DNA of 64,000 nucleotides from assembly GCA_029565685.1 (NCBI GenBank), contig JAKQNR010000021.1, positions 332,929 through 396,928 of the forward strand, written 5' to 3'. The first letter of the stretch is position 1. Every line of letters begins with the position of its first letter. The notes under the pieces were generated by a model, which saw only the letters and a program-made list of their open reading frames with translations, had not been told where the DNA came from and searched no databases. Below, in pieces: positions 48,755-58,419 of the stretch. The DNA is from a bacterium (GTDB lineage: Bacteria > Zhuqueibacterota > Zhuqueibacteria > Residuimicrobiales > Residuimicrobiaceae). A program made the translations under genes and the position numbers.

Positions 48755-50773
48755 ATGCGCATTCCCTATTTCCTTCTGCTTTCGATCGTGCTGGTTTTTT
48801 TGTCGGCTGAGCGCGTCGAGTGCTCCTCACTGTCAGCCGTTCTGCATCGATCCCTGGTTCATGAGGATTCCACTTTTCGCGACAGCCGGTTTATGAACAT
48901 GCGCAAAGGCGAAAAACAAGAGTACACGATGCCTGAATTCAAAACGCTGGCGCAGTGGCAGGCCTTCAGCGAACACCTGCGCATGCACATCCTGATCAGC
49001 ACCGGGCTCTATCCGCTGCCGGAAAAAACCGCGCTCTCTAGCCGCATTTTTTCCATGACCCGGCATGAAGACTATACAGTGGAAAAAGTCCTTTTTGAAA
49101 GCTATCCGGGTTTTTGGGTCACCGGCAATCTCTATCGTCCGGCCGGAAAAACCGGACCGTTTCCAGCCATACTGACTCCGCACGGACACTGGACCAACGG
49201 ACGTCTCGAGGACACAGAGCTCAACTCGGTGCCTGGCCGCTGCATCAACTTTGCCCGGCAGGGATTCATCGTCTTCAGCTATGATATGGTGGGCTACCAG
49301 GACAGCAAGCAGATCTCCCACCGGTTCGCCGATTCGCCGCGTCATCAATTGTGGGGCATCAATCTCATGGGGCTGCAGTTGTGGAACAGCATTCGCAGTC
49401 TAGACTTTGTCGCCGGCTTGTCGGAGGTGGATTCTTCACGCATTGCTTGCACCGGCGAATCCGGCGGCGGCACGCAAACGTTCATGCTTACCGCGGTAGA
49501 TCCGCGCATCCGGGTTGCCGCGCCGGTGAACATGGTCTCGGCTCACTTTCAAGGCGGCTGCCTGTGTGAGAACGCGCCGGGATTGCGGCTGGATTGTTTC
49601 AACGTCGAGATTGCGGCCATGACCGCGCCGCGGCCGCTGCTGCTGGTTTCCACCAAGCAGGATTGGACGGTCAACAATCCGACCGTGGAATTTCCCATGA
49701 TCCGATCCATCTATGAACTCTATGGCGCCGCTGACCGCGTCCACTGCGTACAGTTTGACTATCCCCATAATTACAACCGGGACAGCCGCGAGGCGGTCTA
49801 CAGCTGGTTCGGCCAGTGGCTGCTCGGTCAGTCTGCAGGTTCTGTGATCAAAGAGACGGCGTTCACGGCGGATCCTGCCGATCGGCTGCGGGTGTTTCCA
49901 AATGAGGAAAAGCCGGCCGGCGATCTGACCGAAGAGAGCTTAACCACCTGGCTGCAAAACCAGGCCCGCGCAAACCTGGAGCGCGCCTGGCCGTCCGATG
50001 CGCAACAGCTGAAGTCTTTTAAGCTGTTTTACCGGCCGGTGATGCGAACAGTATTGGCTGCTGAATCCGTTGCGCAGGTCGATGTGCACACTTTGACGGA
50101 AAAGACCATGCCGGGCTACACCGTGACCCACCTGATGATAAGTGAAAAAGGGAAGAACCATTGGATTCCGGCATTGTGGTTCAAGCCACGACGCGAGGCC
50201 AAGGAGGCCGCCATCTTGGTTCATTCGGCCGGCAAAACGGGCGTGGTTAAACAGGGCTCCAACGAACCGTTTCCGCTGCTCGCCTCCCTGCTTCGTGACC
50301 GCGTGCAGGTTCTCGCTATCGATTGCTTCAATACCGGCGAACATGTCTGCGCCCAACCGGTCCGAGATCCAGCTGCCAAGCATTTTACCACGTTTAATCG
50401 CACCGATTGTCAGGAAAGGATTCAGGACATTCTCACCGCAGCCGGCTTTTTCAAGCACGCGCCCTCCCTGCGTCTGTACGGTATCGAGCAGGCCGGAGTT
50501 TGGGCTCTGCTCGCCGCCTGCCTCAGTGGAGATTTTGACCAGGTGGTCGTCGACGCTATGGGCGGCTTGCTCGAGGACGAAGCCTTTTTGCTGCAGCAAG
50601 CCTTTCTGCCAGGTCTGGCCCGGTACGGAGGATGCCGCACTGCGGCTGCGCTCGTGGCGCCCGGAAGGTTGACGCTGATCAATACGCCGGAAAATGCAAT
50701 GACCCGTTCTCTGGCCACCCTTTACAGCCGCTGCGGCAGCGGAAAAAATTTTGCCATTAAAAAGAAATGGTGA
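48755..50773 (+). CDS. Secreted two-domain alpha/beta-hydrolase, acetyl-xylan-esterase-like
   Basis: 672 residues. Signal peptide (about 1-25). The first half is an alpha/beta hydrolase with HGHWTNG-type oxyanion region, FSYDMVGYQDS and nucleophile S236 in GESGGGTQ; an Asp and His are in KQDWTV and YPHNYN. The second half (from ~430) resembles another hydrolase fold (PALWFKPRREAKEAAILVHS) but its nucleophile elbow reads YGIEQAG without Ser, so it is probably inactive. Likely removes ester groups from polysaccharides. AAGGAG precedes ATG 48755. A GH3 gene follows. Confidence 0.8.
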   Translation: MRIPYFLLLSIVLVFLSAERVECSSLSAVLHRSLVHEDSTFRDSRFMNMRKGEKQEYTMPEFKTLAQWQAFSEHLRMHILISTGLYPLPEKTALSSRIFSMTRHEDYTVEKVLFESYPGFWVTGNLYRPAGKTGPFPAILTPHGHWTNGRLEDTELNSVPGRCINFARQGFIVFSYDMVGYQDSKQISHRFADSPRHQLWGINLMGLQLWNSIRSLDFVAGLSEVDSSRIACTGESGGGTQTFMLTAVDPRIRVAAPVNMVSAHFQGGCLCENAPGLRLDCFNVEIAAMTAPRPLLLVSTKQDWTVNNPTVEFPMIRSIYELYGAADRVHCVQFDYPHNYNRDSREAVYSWFGQWLLGQSAGSVIKETAFTADPADRLRVFPNEEKPAGDLTEESLTTWLQNQARANLERAWPSDAQQLKSFKLFYRPVMRTVLAAESVAQVDVHTLTEKTMPGYTVTHLMISEKGKNHWIPALWFKPRREAKEAAILVHSAGKTGVVKQGSNEPFPLLASLLRDRVQVLAIDCFNTGEHVCAQPVRDPAAKHFTTFNRTDCQERIQDILTAAGFFKHAPSLRLYGIEQAGVWALLAACLSGDFDQVVVDAMGGLLEDEAFLLQQAFLPGLARYGGCRTAAALVAPGRLTLINTPENAMTRSLATLYSRCGSGKNFAIKKKW

Positions 50774-50880
50774 GTTCAGTGATGCGCAATGCCGACGCCG
50801 GGACATGCGTCGCGGCGGTGCGGGTGCGTACCGAACGGTCATAGAGAAAATTTCCGTAGTGTGTTATGGAGGAAATGCCA

Positions 50881-53529
50881 ATGCCGTCGATCGTCACTAT
50901 CCTTCCCCTCCTTTGCCTGCTGGTCGTGCTGTCTTCCTGTTCTCAGCGAACGGATCAAGCGCCTTACCAGAATCCCGATCTTGCGGTGGAAAAGCGGGCT
51001 GAGGATCTCATCAGCCGTATGACCCTGGAGGAAAAAGTCGGGCAGATGGTCAATGCGGCGGCCGCCATTCCGCGATTGGGCGTTCCACAATACAATTGGT
51101 GGAACGAGGCGCTGCACGGCGTCGCCCGCTCCGGACTGGCCACCGTGTTTCCGCAGGCCATCGGCCTGGCAGCGACTTTTGATCCGGAGATGATGCATCA
51201 GGTGGCCGAGGTGATCAGCACCGAGGCGCGCGCTAAATTTCATGAATACCAGCGTCGCGATGAACGCCGCCTTTATCAGGGCCTGACCTTCTGGTCGCCC
51301 AACATCAATCTGTTTCGCGATCCACGCTGGGGACGAGGCATGGAGACGTACGGGGAAGATCCCTATCTGATAGGCCGCCTCGCGGTATCCTTTATCAGCG
51401 GCATGCAGGGCGAGGATCCCCGCTATTTAAAAACCGTTGCGACCGTCAAACATTTTGCCGTGCACAGCGGACCGGAGACCTCCCGCCACACCTTTAATGC
51501 CGTTATCAGCGAGCGCGATCTATGGGAGAGCTATTTGCCCCATTTTGAGACCAGCATCCGCGAGGGAAAGGCCTATTCCGTCATGTGCGCCTATAATCGC
51601 TATCAGGGCGAAGCGTGCTGCGGCAGTCCGCTGCTGTTGACCAAGATATTGCGCGAACAGTGGGGGTTCAACGGTTATGTGGTCTCGGACTGCGGCGCCA
51701 TCGGCAACAGCTATCGCACCCACAAACTGGTCGCCACATCCGCCGAGGCCTCTGCTCTGGGCATCAAGTCCGGTTGCGATCTGTGTTGCGGTCAGGAGTA
51801 CCACAGCCTCGTCGAGGCGGTGAAAAACAAATTGCTCAGCGAGACGGAGCTCGACCGCTCCTTGCTCCGGCTCTTCACCGCTCGATTCAAACTGGGCCTT
51901 TTCGATCCTGATGAGCGGGTGCCTTATGCCGGCATCCCCTTTTCAGAGCTGGACAGCCCGGCACATCAGGAAATGGCGCTGACCGCGGCGCGCAAATCCA
52001 TGGTGCTGCTCAAGAATGAAGGATCGCTGCTGCCGTTGAACAAAGATATCAACTCGCTTGCGGTGATCGGCCCCAATGCCGATGATGTGGAAGTGCTGCT
52101 GGCCAATTACAATGGGTTTCCCAGCCGGCCGGTCACCCCGTTGCAGGGCCTGCGCGACAAGCTTGGCGCAGACAAGGTGTTCTACAGCCGGGGTTGCGAT
52201 TGGGCGGTCAATATGCCGGTGCTGGAGCCGATCCCCACTTCCGCCCTGTTCACGACGATGGATGGAAAAAAGAGCAACGGCCTGACGGCCGAATACTATG
52301 ACAACCTAGAGCTGCAAGGGGACCCGGTTTTTACCCGTGTGGATAAGGCCATCGATTTCGAATGGTGGGAGGGTTCTCCGGATCCGCGCCTCGATGACGA
52401 TCAGTTCAGTGTCCGCTGGACCGGCGAACTGCGCGCGCCACGCACCGGTGAGTATTACCTCGGCGGGTTTGGCATGAATCGCTACCGGGTTTTTCTCGAC
52501 GACCGTTTGCTGCTCAGTTACGACCATGAACATCATCCGCTTAAAATCAACGAAAAGGTCCATCTGCAGGCCGGAAAATCGTATCGCCTGAAAGTAGAGT
52601 ATGTTGAATATGCCGGCTACAGCCGCATGCAGCTGCTGTGGCAACCTCCGCAGCCCGATCTGCTCAAGCAGGCCGAGGCCCTTGCCGGTAAAGCCGATGC
52701 TGTGGTGTTGTGTCTGGGATTATCCCCACGGCTGGAAGGGGAGGAGATGAAAGTGCCGGTGGAGGGATTTCACGGCGGCGACCGGTTGACTCTGGATCTG
52801 CCGAAAACACAGCAGACGCTGATGGAGCGGATCGTAAGGCTGGGAAAGCCCACTGTGTTGGTTTTGCTGAACGGCAGCAGCCTGGCTGTCGGTTGGGCGG
52901 ATAAGCATATTCCAGCCATCCTCGAGGCGTGGTACCCCGGCCAGGCGGCAGGGACCGCCATCGCGGATGTGCTGTTCGGCGATTACAATCCCGCCGGCCG
53001 TTTGCCGGTGACTTTTTATCAATCAGTGGATCAACTGCCGCCGTTTGACAACTATGATATGCAGGGTCATACCTATCGCTTTTTTCACGGCGAACCTTTG
53101 TATCCTTTCGGTTATGGGTTGAGCTACAGCCGCTTTGCCTACGACCGGTTTATCATGCCGGAAACGGTCCGCGCCGGGGAAGCGGTGCAGATTTCCGTCG
53201 ATGTGCGCAATGACGGCGGCATGGCTGGAGAGGAAGTGGCGCAGCTCTATGTCCGCGATGTCGAGGCGTCGGTGCCGGTTCCCATTCATTCTCTTCAGGG
53301 CGTGCAGCGGGTGTTTCTGCAACCCGGCGAGGTCAAAACGTTAAGCTTTACTTTGCAGCCGCGACAGCTGACCGTGATCGATGAGGATATGAGACGCGTT
53401 GTCGAACCCGGTGAGTTTGAAATTTCTGTGGGCGGCAAACAGCCCCGCGTGAAAGCGGTTCGCGATGCGACCACCACCCAGAGCCTAACCAAACAGCTGA
53501 CCGTGACCGGTCCTGCGGTTGTTCTATGA
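50881..53529 (+). CDS. GH3 glycoside hydrolase lipoprotein with PA14 insert
   Basis: 882 residues. Signal peptide with lipobox LSSC (Cys near 20). The GH3 N-domain (about 35-340) has FSPNIN-like WSPNINLFRDPRWGRG, KHFAVHSGPE and the nucleophile Asp near 270 in VVSDCGAIG. The GH3 C-domain is interrupted by a PA14 carbohydrate-binding insert (about 465-600, GLTAEYYDN to MQLLWQPP), and a fibronectin-III-like C-terminal domain follows (AGEEVAQLYVRD). Most such enzymes are beta-glucosidases or beta-xylosidases. Start ATG 50881 has GGAGG eight bases upstream. It is the last gene of this plus-strand run. Confidence 0.93.
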   Translation: MPSIVTILPLLCLLVVLSSCSQRTDQAPYQNPDLAVEKRAEDLISRMTLEEKVGQMVNAAAAIPRLGVPQYNWWNEALHGVARSGLATVFPQAIGLAATFDPEMMHQVAEVISTEARAKFHEYQRRDERRLYQGLTFWSPNINLFRDPRWGRGMETYGEDPYLIGRLAVSFISGMQGEDPRYLKTVATVKHFAVHSGPETSRHTFNAVISERDLWESYLPHFETSIREGKAYSVMCAYNRYQGEACCGSPLLLTKILREQWGFNGYVVSDCGAIGNSYRTHKLVATSAEASALGIKSGCDLCCGQEYHSLVEAVKNKLLSETELDRSLLRLFTARFKLGLFDPDERVPYAGIPFSELDSPAHQEMALTAARKSMVLLKNEGSLLPLNKDINSLAVIGPNADDVEVLLANYNGFPSRPVTPLQGLRDKLGADKVFYSRGCDWAVNMPVLEPIPTSALFTTMDGKKSNGLTAEYYDNLELQGDPVFTRVDKAIDFEWWEGSPDPRLDDDQFSVRWTGELRAPRTGEYYLGGFGMNRYRVFLDDRLLLSYDHEHHPLKINEKVHLQAGKSYRLKVEYVEYAGYSRMQLLWQPPQPDLLKQAEALAGKADAVVLCLGLSPRLEGEEMKVPVEGFHGGDRLTLDLPKTQQTLMERIVRLGKPTVLVLLNGSSLAVGWADKHIPAILEAWYPGQAAGTAIADVLFGDYNPAGRLPVTFYQSVDQLPPFDNYDMQGHTYRFFHGEPLYPFGYGLSYSRFAYDRFIMPETVRAGEAVQISVDVRNDGGMAGEEVAQLYVRDVEASVPVPIHSLQGVQRVFLQPGEVKTLSFTLQPRQLTVIDEDMRRVVEPGEFEISVGGKQPRVKAVRDATTTQSLTKQLTVTGPAVVL

Positions 53530-53593
53530 TGTACACGGGCGGACGTCAGCCCCGATGCCATCTCCTTTTGGCTCCGGTCTGATCAAACGATGC

Positions 53594-53622
53594 GCAAAGG
53601 CCCTGCACTGCAGGGCCTTTGC
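53594..53622. terminator. Bidirectional terminator between convergent GH3 and PorV-like genes
   Basis: GCAAAGGCCCTG (53594-53605) pairs perfectly with CAGGGCCTTTGC (53611-53622) around loop CACTG. Short T stretches lie on the 3' side of the hairpin for the plus strand. Placement between two convergent stops supports use from both sides. Confidence 0.7.
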
Positions 53623-53664
53623 TTTACTGGACCGGGAAATTGAATCCGAACGCCTGCCGGCCGA

Positions 53665-54726
53665 TCAGAAAATCAGACCAAGGGAAAACCGTTGGGCGTT
53701 TTCCAGCACGCCCCAATCGGACCAGGAATAATCGATGCGGATGCCCATCCGGCCGCGGCGGACGAGATCCACACCGCCGCCCAGCGTCAGCCCGTTGATG
53801 GCGTCTCGTTCAAAGAGTCCGGCATAGCCGCCGCGAAGGAAGAACATGTCAGCAAAACCGCATTCCATGCCCAGGTTTACGCTTTCGGTGGTGTTGCTGG
53901 GATGGTTCACGTCCAGGGCGAAAAGCACCTGGCTGAAAGAGCCTATCGTTTTCTCATACGAGACGCCGACGCGAAAAAGCAGGGGCAGGGGGTAGACGCC
54001 GGTTTTATAATTGACCGGCACGCGGTCAAAATTGGTGACCGAGGGATCCGGATCCACCACCGTGCGAAGCCTTCGGCCGCGGAGTTCCAGTTTGGAGCCG
54101 AAATTATTGACGCAGGCGCCCAGTTTCAGTCCCTTGAGCAGTGTGCTGTAAAACACGCCGACGTCGATCGCCGCTGCAGTGGACGTTTCGCTCCAGATGC
54201 GTTCGTTGATGAATTTGCCGCTGAGGCCGAAGGAAAAGCGATCGGTAAAAGCAATACCATAGGAGAGCGCGATGGCCAGATCGCGTCCGGTAAAGGTCTC
54301 ACCCGTGCCTTCGGGGCGATCCACGGTTCGCACCGCTTCTTTTCCGTAATCCAGAGTGATCAGGCTGAATCCGAATGTGGAGCGGATCGACGCAACCGGC
54401 AGCACAAATCCGGCGAATTCGTAGTTTGTGTCGACCAGCCATTCATTATGCATCAACTCGCATTGCGGCCGGTCGACCCAGGCGATGCCCGCGGGATTCC
54501 AATACAGCGCGCTGGCATCGTTGGCCACGGCGCCATAGGCGCCGCCCATGGCCATGGCGCGGGCGCCGACGCCGATTTCGAGAAACGCAGCAGCGTTGGT
54601 GCCGACCCCGGAGACATCGGCGACGAATTGCACGCCGCTCTCAGAATCTTTTTCCTGAGAACAGGCTGGATGGGTGCAGGCCAGTGCAAGGATGAAACCC
54701 AAAAACGATCGGCAGATGAATTTCAT
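53665..54726 (-). CDS. PorV/UPF0164-like outer-membrane barrel
   Basis: 353 residues. Signal peptide ending CTHPACSQ. The mature N-terminus has the PorV/PorQ family opening GTNAAAFLEIGVGARAMAMGG followed by NDASALYWNPAG, then many amphipathic beta strands to the C-terminal FSLGLIF. PorV proteins shuttle or anchor cargo of type IX secretion in Bacteroidota. It is the third gene of a minus-strand set after a TonB-dependent receptor and a huge secreted protein, 84 bases beyond the stop of the latter. This suggests that it handles that cargo; type IX genes themselves are not in the window. Confidence 0.85.
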   Translation of the reverse strand: MKFICRSFLGFILALACTHPACSQEKDSESGVQFVADVSGVGTNAAAFLEIGVGARAMAMGGAYGAVANDASALYWNPAGIAWVDRPQCELMHNEWLVDTNYEFAGFVLPVASIRSTFGFSLITLDYGKEAVRTVDRPEGTGETFTGRDLAIALSYGIAFTDRFSFGLSGKFINERIWSETSTAAAIDVGVFYSTLLKGLKLGACVNNFGSKLELRGRRLRTVVDPDPSVTNFDRVPVNYKTGVYPLPLLFRVGVSYEKTIGSFSQVLFALDVNHPSNTTESVNLGMECGFADMFFLRGGYAGLFERDAINGLTLGGGVDLVRRGRMGIRIDYSWSDWGVLENAQRFSLGLIF

Positions 54727-54810
54727 ACCATCAACCCTTGCATTAAAGGTGAAATATCGGTGGACTCGGCGAGGCGCCGGCGCCGTCCACCGGCCAGTTC
54801 TTTCGTTGGT

Positions 54811-57800
54811 TTATTTGATGATCGCGAGTTTTCCTGATTTTCCATCGCCGTTCGGCAAGGCCACATGATAAAAGTAATAGCCTGAAGAGACCTCCAGACC
54901 GTCTTTGGTGCGGAGATCCCACATCGCCCTGCCTTGATCCATGGACGACTGATGCTCTATTTCGCGCACCAGTTTGCCCGCGATGGTGTAGATGGTGATG
55001 GTGCAGCGCATCGGTAAATTGACGAAATCGATCCTGCGGTCCCCCCGGCCGGCGCCCTGTACGTCAATCGGCACCTGCCGTTCCAGCGAACTGGCCGCAT
55101 AGTAGGGGTTGGGCACTGGATAGATGCCGGCCAGATCCTCTCTCTCCTGATTCTGACGGATTTCATTGCCGACGATGGTGAACTGAAAGAGGTCATTGCG
55201 ATCAAACGGCTTGGTGGTGGTGATGCGGCAGATATCGCCCTTTTGCGGAATCTGCTGAGCCGCGGGGATTGGTGGGCTGGCCGGGGAATTCAACGCCACC
55301 TGCCAGGCTTTCTGAGTGTAGGTCACCTTGCCGCTGGGCTGCACCGACCGTTTGATATAAATCCAGAAAGAGTCGCCCGCGTTGAGCTTGTTCTGCAGCG
55401 AGTCCGGTTCACCGACTCGGCTGATCAACTGATACTTGACTTTGAACGGCCGGGCAGGATCGGTGACATCCCATACCTGAAAATTGGTCGGCTTGTTCGA
55501 TGACAGAGAGGTGTCGGCGCCGACCTCCATGATGCGGATTTCGTAATCGCGGGGCACCGCTTTGCCGCCGAATTTTTTCAGCGCGATCTCCAGGCCGGAT
55601 TCGCCTTTGATCCACCGGGCTTCTTTCAGGTCAATGGTGTTATAGTTGTTGATGCTGAGGATCAGCCCGTTGAAGATCTGCTCCGCCAGGCTGGTGGAAT
55701 CATATCTGGCCTCCGGCGTCAGCAGCGTGTCGTTTTCGCTCACATTGATGAAATAGGCGCCGGAGGTCAGGCCGGTGAAATAGGCTTCGTCCTGACCGTT
55801 GAGCGACATCATCGATCCATCGTCGACGAATTTCACCTGATAGGTGTTGCCCGCTTTCACCGAATAGGGCGTCAATATTTTGAGTTGGACGCTGCCGTTG
55901 CCGAATCCGCTGACATGCTCGATGCCTTTGTCCAGTGTCGGCGGTACATACCCCGCAGCCGGTTCCTGCGGCATTGCCGCGACGCAGTTCGGATCGAAGG
56001 CGATGGGGCGTCCCAGATTGTCGGTCTGAATGATAGCCGCGCACTCGGTGGGGGAAATGGTCAGCAGATTGGGCCGGTCGGACAGGCCGCGGCTGTAAAA
56101 GTCCTGATCATAGCCGCGATCGTATGCAACGACGGCATAATAATATGTGCGGCCGTTAGTGACGTCCCGATCGGTCCAGTGATGCCTTAAACCTGAATCT
56201 GTGCCCATGTTCATGGAAATGCCCAGGTCACTGTCGAGGCCGCTCTCGCGTCCCAGGGCAATGGGATGCGGTCCATACAAGCCGTCCTTCAGATCGAACT
56301 GCGCCACCGCGGTGTAAAAGACGGGATTGTTAAAGGCGTCGGTGATGGTCTTGATCTCACTAAAACTGGGATCCGTGCTTCGGTATATTTTATAGCCTTC
56401 AAAATCTAATCCATAGACAGGATCTCGGGAAAACTCGGCGCGATTATCCCAGGTCAAGACGACCGATTGGTCGCCGGTGTGAGCGGCGAGGAAGGGCTGC
56501 CGCGGCGCCTTGGCAAAGTTGTAATCGGAATCGTAGATCTGCTGCATGGTCCGTTTGTTGCGGAAGATATCCTGTTCGTCCCAGCCGAACATGCAGGCGA
56601 TGGCGAACCGCTGAAAGGGCCTGCGGCTGTTGCCGGCCGACGGCAACTGCAGCGGCACGAATCCACACCCATAAGTAAAAGATACATCGGATTGCCAGCC
56701 TGGTTCTTCCACAAACGTACCGGGCTGCAGCTCGATGTTCCAGAACTCTTCGTCGTTCACCTGCCGGCTGTTGACGGCTTTAAGATACCACGACGTCAAA
56801 CCAACTTGATCCGACTCGTCGTTATCGGTGTTGTCAAAGTTTGGCTCGCCCGCGTCCGGCAGGCCGTTGGCCTCGCTGGCGTCCTGATCCGGACCGGTGT
56901 AATCGTCCTGATCCGGGCCGATGCCATCCGAGCCGACATCATCGTACAGGGGTTCATAATCCAGCAGGCCGTTGGCGTTGAGATCCTCGTCGTTGTCCAG
57001 CAGACCGTTGAAATTTTTATCCTCTGTATCCCACACGCCGTTGCCGTTGGCGTCCTGCCACGGCCGCCAATCTTTGTCATCGTCGATGCCGTTATACTGA
57101 CTCTCATCGACGAGGCCGTCCTCATCGTTGTCGCGGCCGTCATTGTCAATGCCCGGGCTTTCGAGAAAGGCAAAGCCGAAATAGCCGACAGGCGGGGAAT
57201 TGTCCGCTCGCCACATTTTGGCTGAATCCCAGACGTAGGTGATATCATCGATGGTGTCGAAACTGGCCAGATCTACGCCGTGCAAATCGATGTCGGCGTA
57301 CATGCCGACCACGGTTTTATCGATGGGTTTGCCTGTCGGCCATATATCATAGATCGAAATCAGAATGTCCTCAGCCAGGCGCGCGTTCCATTGATAGTTG
57401 CGGACTTTGACCGTTGCACCGAGGCCGCGCCGGCCGTCCGGCCAGGGACGGGTGTCCGGTTGATCCGTGCCCGGCAGGTTCTCCGGATAGTATTCAAATT
57501 CATCGTTCTCATGATCGTCCATGACATAGTAGGATTCCTGGTCGGCGCGCACATAATAGCCGTATTCGCCGTTCCAGCGGCCATGGCAGGGGCCGAGGGC
57601 CTGGAAGTCGTCGGGGCCGCGCGGGTCGCCGCTGTAACTTCCAGGCGGCCAGTCCGCGGGCCAGGTTTCCCGTTTATGGCTCATTGCCAGATAGTTGCTG
57701 AGATTGCGCATGGACAGATCGAGAACGCCGTTGTGGTTGAAATCTTCCTGAGGTTGCAGGACGCCATCGCCCTCCCCTGCGTCCTGCGTGTCGGGAAGGC

Positions 57801-58356
57801 CGTCGATGCCTACGTCTTCGCTGATGCCGCCGATATCGACCTCCGCTGCGTCCGGTGTGTCCATGTTGAAAAATCTCGGCGCCGGCATAAAATAGCAGAG
57901 ATGGGTGAGATCCGTTGAATACTCGAACGGACTGCGGTTAAACCGGTCGGAAACGATATGAATGGTGTTGCCGCGCGCGTCGATCACCTCGCCGGCGACA
58001 TAAAAGACAAAGACATAGCCGTAACTGCGGCGGTTGGCGCCTTTGGGCCAGGTCATGCCATAAAAAGCGCCGTCGAAATAGCCGCTGGAGAGCTGACCCT
58101 GATTGCAAAAGCCCGCTTCCACCAGATTGCCGTCATGCTTGGAAAAACGGATATATTTGGACCACCCTTTGGCGTCGGTCGTTTTTTTCAGGAACGCGGG
58201 CAAACCGCCGCGGCTTTTAAGATAAGAACTCTGGGCCATATCTTTTTCGCTCATCGGCGGTTCTTTTTTGATGTCATCAGCCCCGGTGATCGGCGCCCCA
58301 AACAAGAGCAGGCCTATCAGGGCCTGCCACGCCGTTGTGCTTTTTTTCACTTTCAC
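54811..58356 (-). CDS. Large secreted protein with calcium-type Asp/Asn repeats and C-terminal sorting-type module
   Basis: 1181 residues. Start taken as GTG 58356: GGAGAT lies six bases before it and a signal peptide follows at once (KVKKSTTAWQALIGLLLFG); a longer frame to ATG 58416 hides the signal. At about 395-510 there is an Asp/Asn-rich segment (DNDGRDNDEDGLVDE, ANGNGVWDTED, LDNDEDLNANG) like thrombospondin-3 or dockerin calcium loops. Fibronectin-like domains follow. The last ~90 residues (NPYYAASSLER to GDGKSGKLAIIK) form a FlgD-like sorting-type module. It may be a surface-held binding protein, partner of the receptor encoded just upstream; no enzyme motif seen. Confidence 0.82.
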   Translation of the reverse strand: MKVKKSTTAWQALIGLLLFGAPITGADDIKKEPPMSEKDMAQSSYLKSRGGLPAFLKKTTDAKGWSKYIRFSKHDGNLVEAGFCNQGQLSSGYFDGAFYGMTWPKGANRRSYGYVFVFYVAGEVIDARGNTIHIVSDRFNRSPFEYSTDLTHLCYFMPAPRFFNMDTPDAAEVDIGGISEDVGIDGLPDTQDAGEGDGVLQPQEDFNHNGVLDLSMRNLSNYLAMSHKRETWPADWPPGSYSGDPRGPDDFQALGPCHGRWNGEYGYYVRADQESYYVMDDHENDEFEYYPENLPGTDQPDTRPWPDGRRGLGATVKVRNYQWNARLAEDILISIYDIWPTGKPIDKTVVGMYADIDLHGVDLASFDTIDDITYVWDSAKMWRADNSPPVGYFGFAFLESPGIDNDGRDNDEDGLVDESQYNGIDDDKDWRPWQDANGNGVWDTEDKNFNGLLDNDEDLNANGLLDYEPLYDDVGSDGIGPDQDDYTGPDQDASEANGLPDAGEPNFDNTDNDESDQVGLTSWYLKAVNSRQVNDEEFWNIELQPGTFVEEPGWQSDVSFTYGCGFVPLQLPSAGNSRRPFQRFAIACMFGWDEQDIFRNKRTMQQIYDSDYNFAKAPRQPFLAAHTGDQSVVLTWDNRAEFSRDPVYGLDFEGYKIYRSTDPSFSEIKTITDAFNNPVFYTAVAQFDLKDGLYGPHPIALGRESGLDSDLGISMNMGTDSGLRHHWTDRDVTNGRTYYYAVVAYDRGYDQDFYSRGLSDRPNLLTISPTECAAIIQTDNLGRPIAFDPNCVAAMPQEPAAGYVPPTLDKGIEHVSGFGNGSVQLKILTPYSVKAGNTYQVKFVDDGSMMSLNGQDEAYFTGLTSGAYFINVSENDTLLTPEARYDSTSLAEQIFNGLILSINNYNTIDLKEARWIKGESGLEIALKKFGGKAVPRDYEIRIMEVGADTSLSSNKPTNFQVWDVTDPARPFKVKYQLISRVGEPDSLQNKLNAGDSFWIYIKRSVQPSGKVTYTQKAWQVALNSPASPPIPAAQQIPQKGDICRITTTKPFDRNDLFQFTIVGNEIRQNQEREDLAGIYPVPNPYYAASSLERQVPIDVQGAGRGDRRIDFVNLPMRCTITIYTIAGKLVREIEHQSSMDQGRAMWDLRTKDGLEVSSGYYFYHVALPNGDGKSGKLAIIK

Positions 58357-58419
58357 CTTGATATCTCCACTGGCATTGATCCGTTGCTTAACAGGGATTG
58401 AACGGGCTTTCGTCAACGT

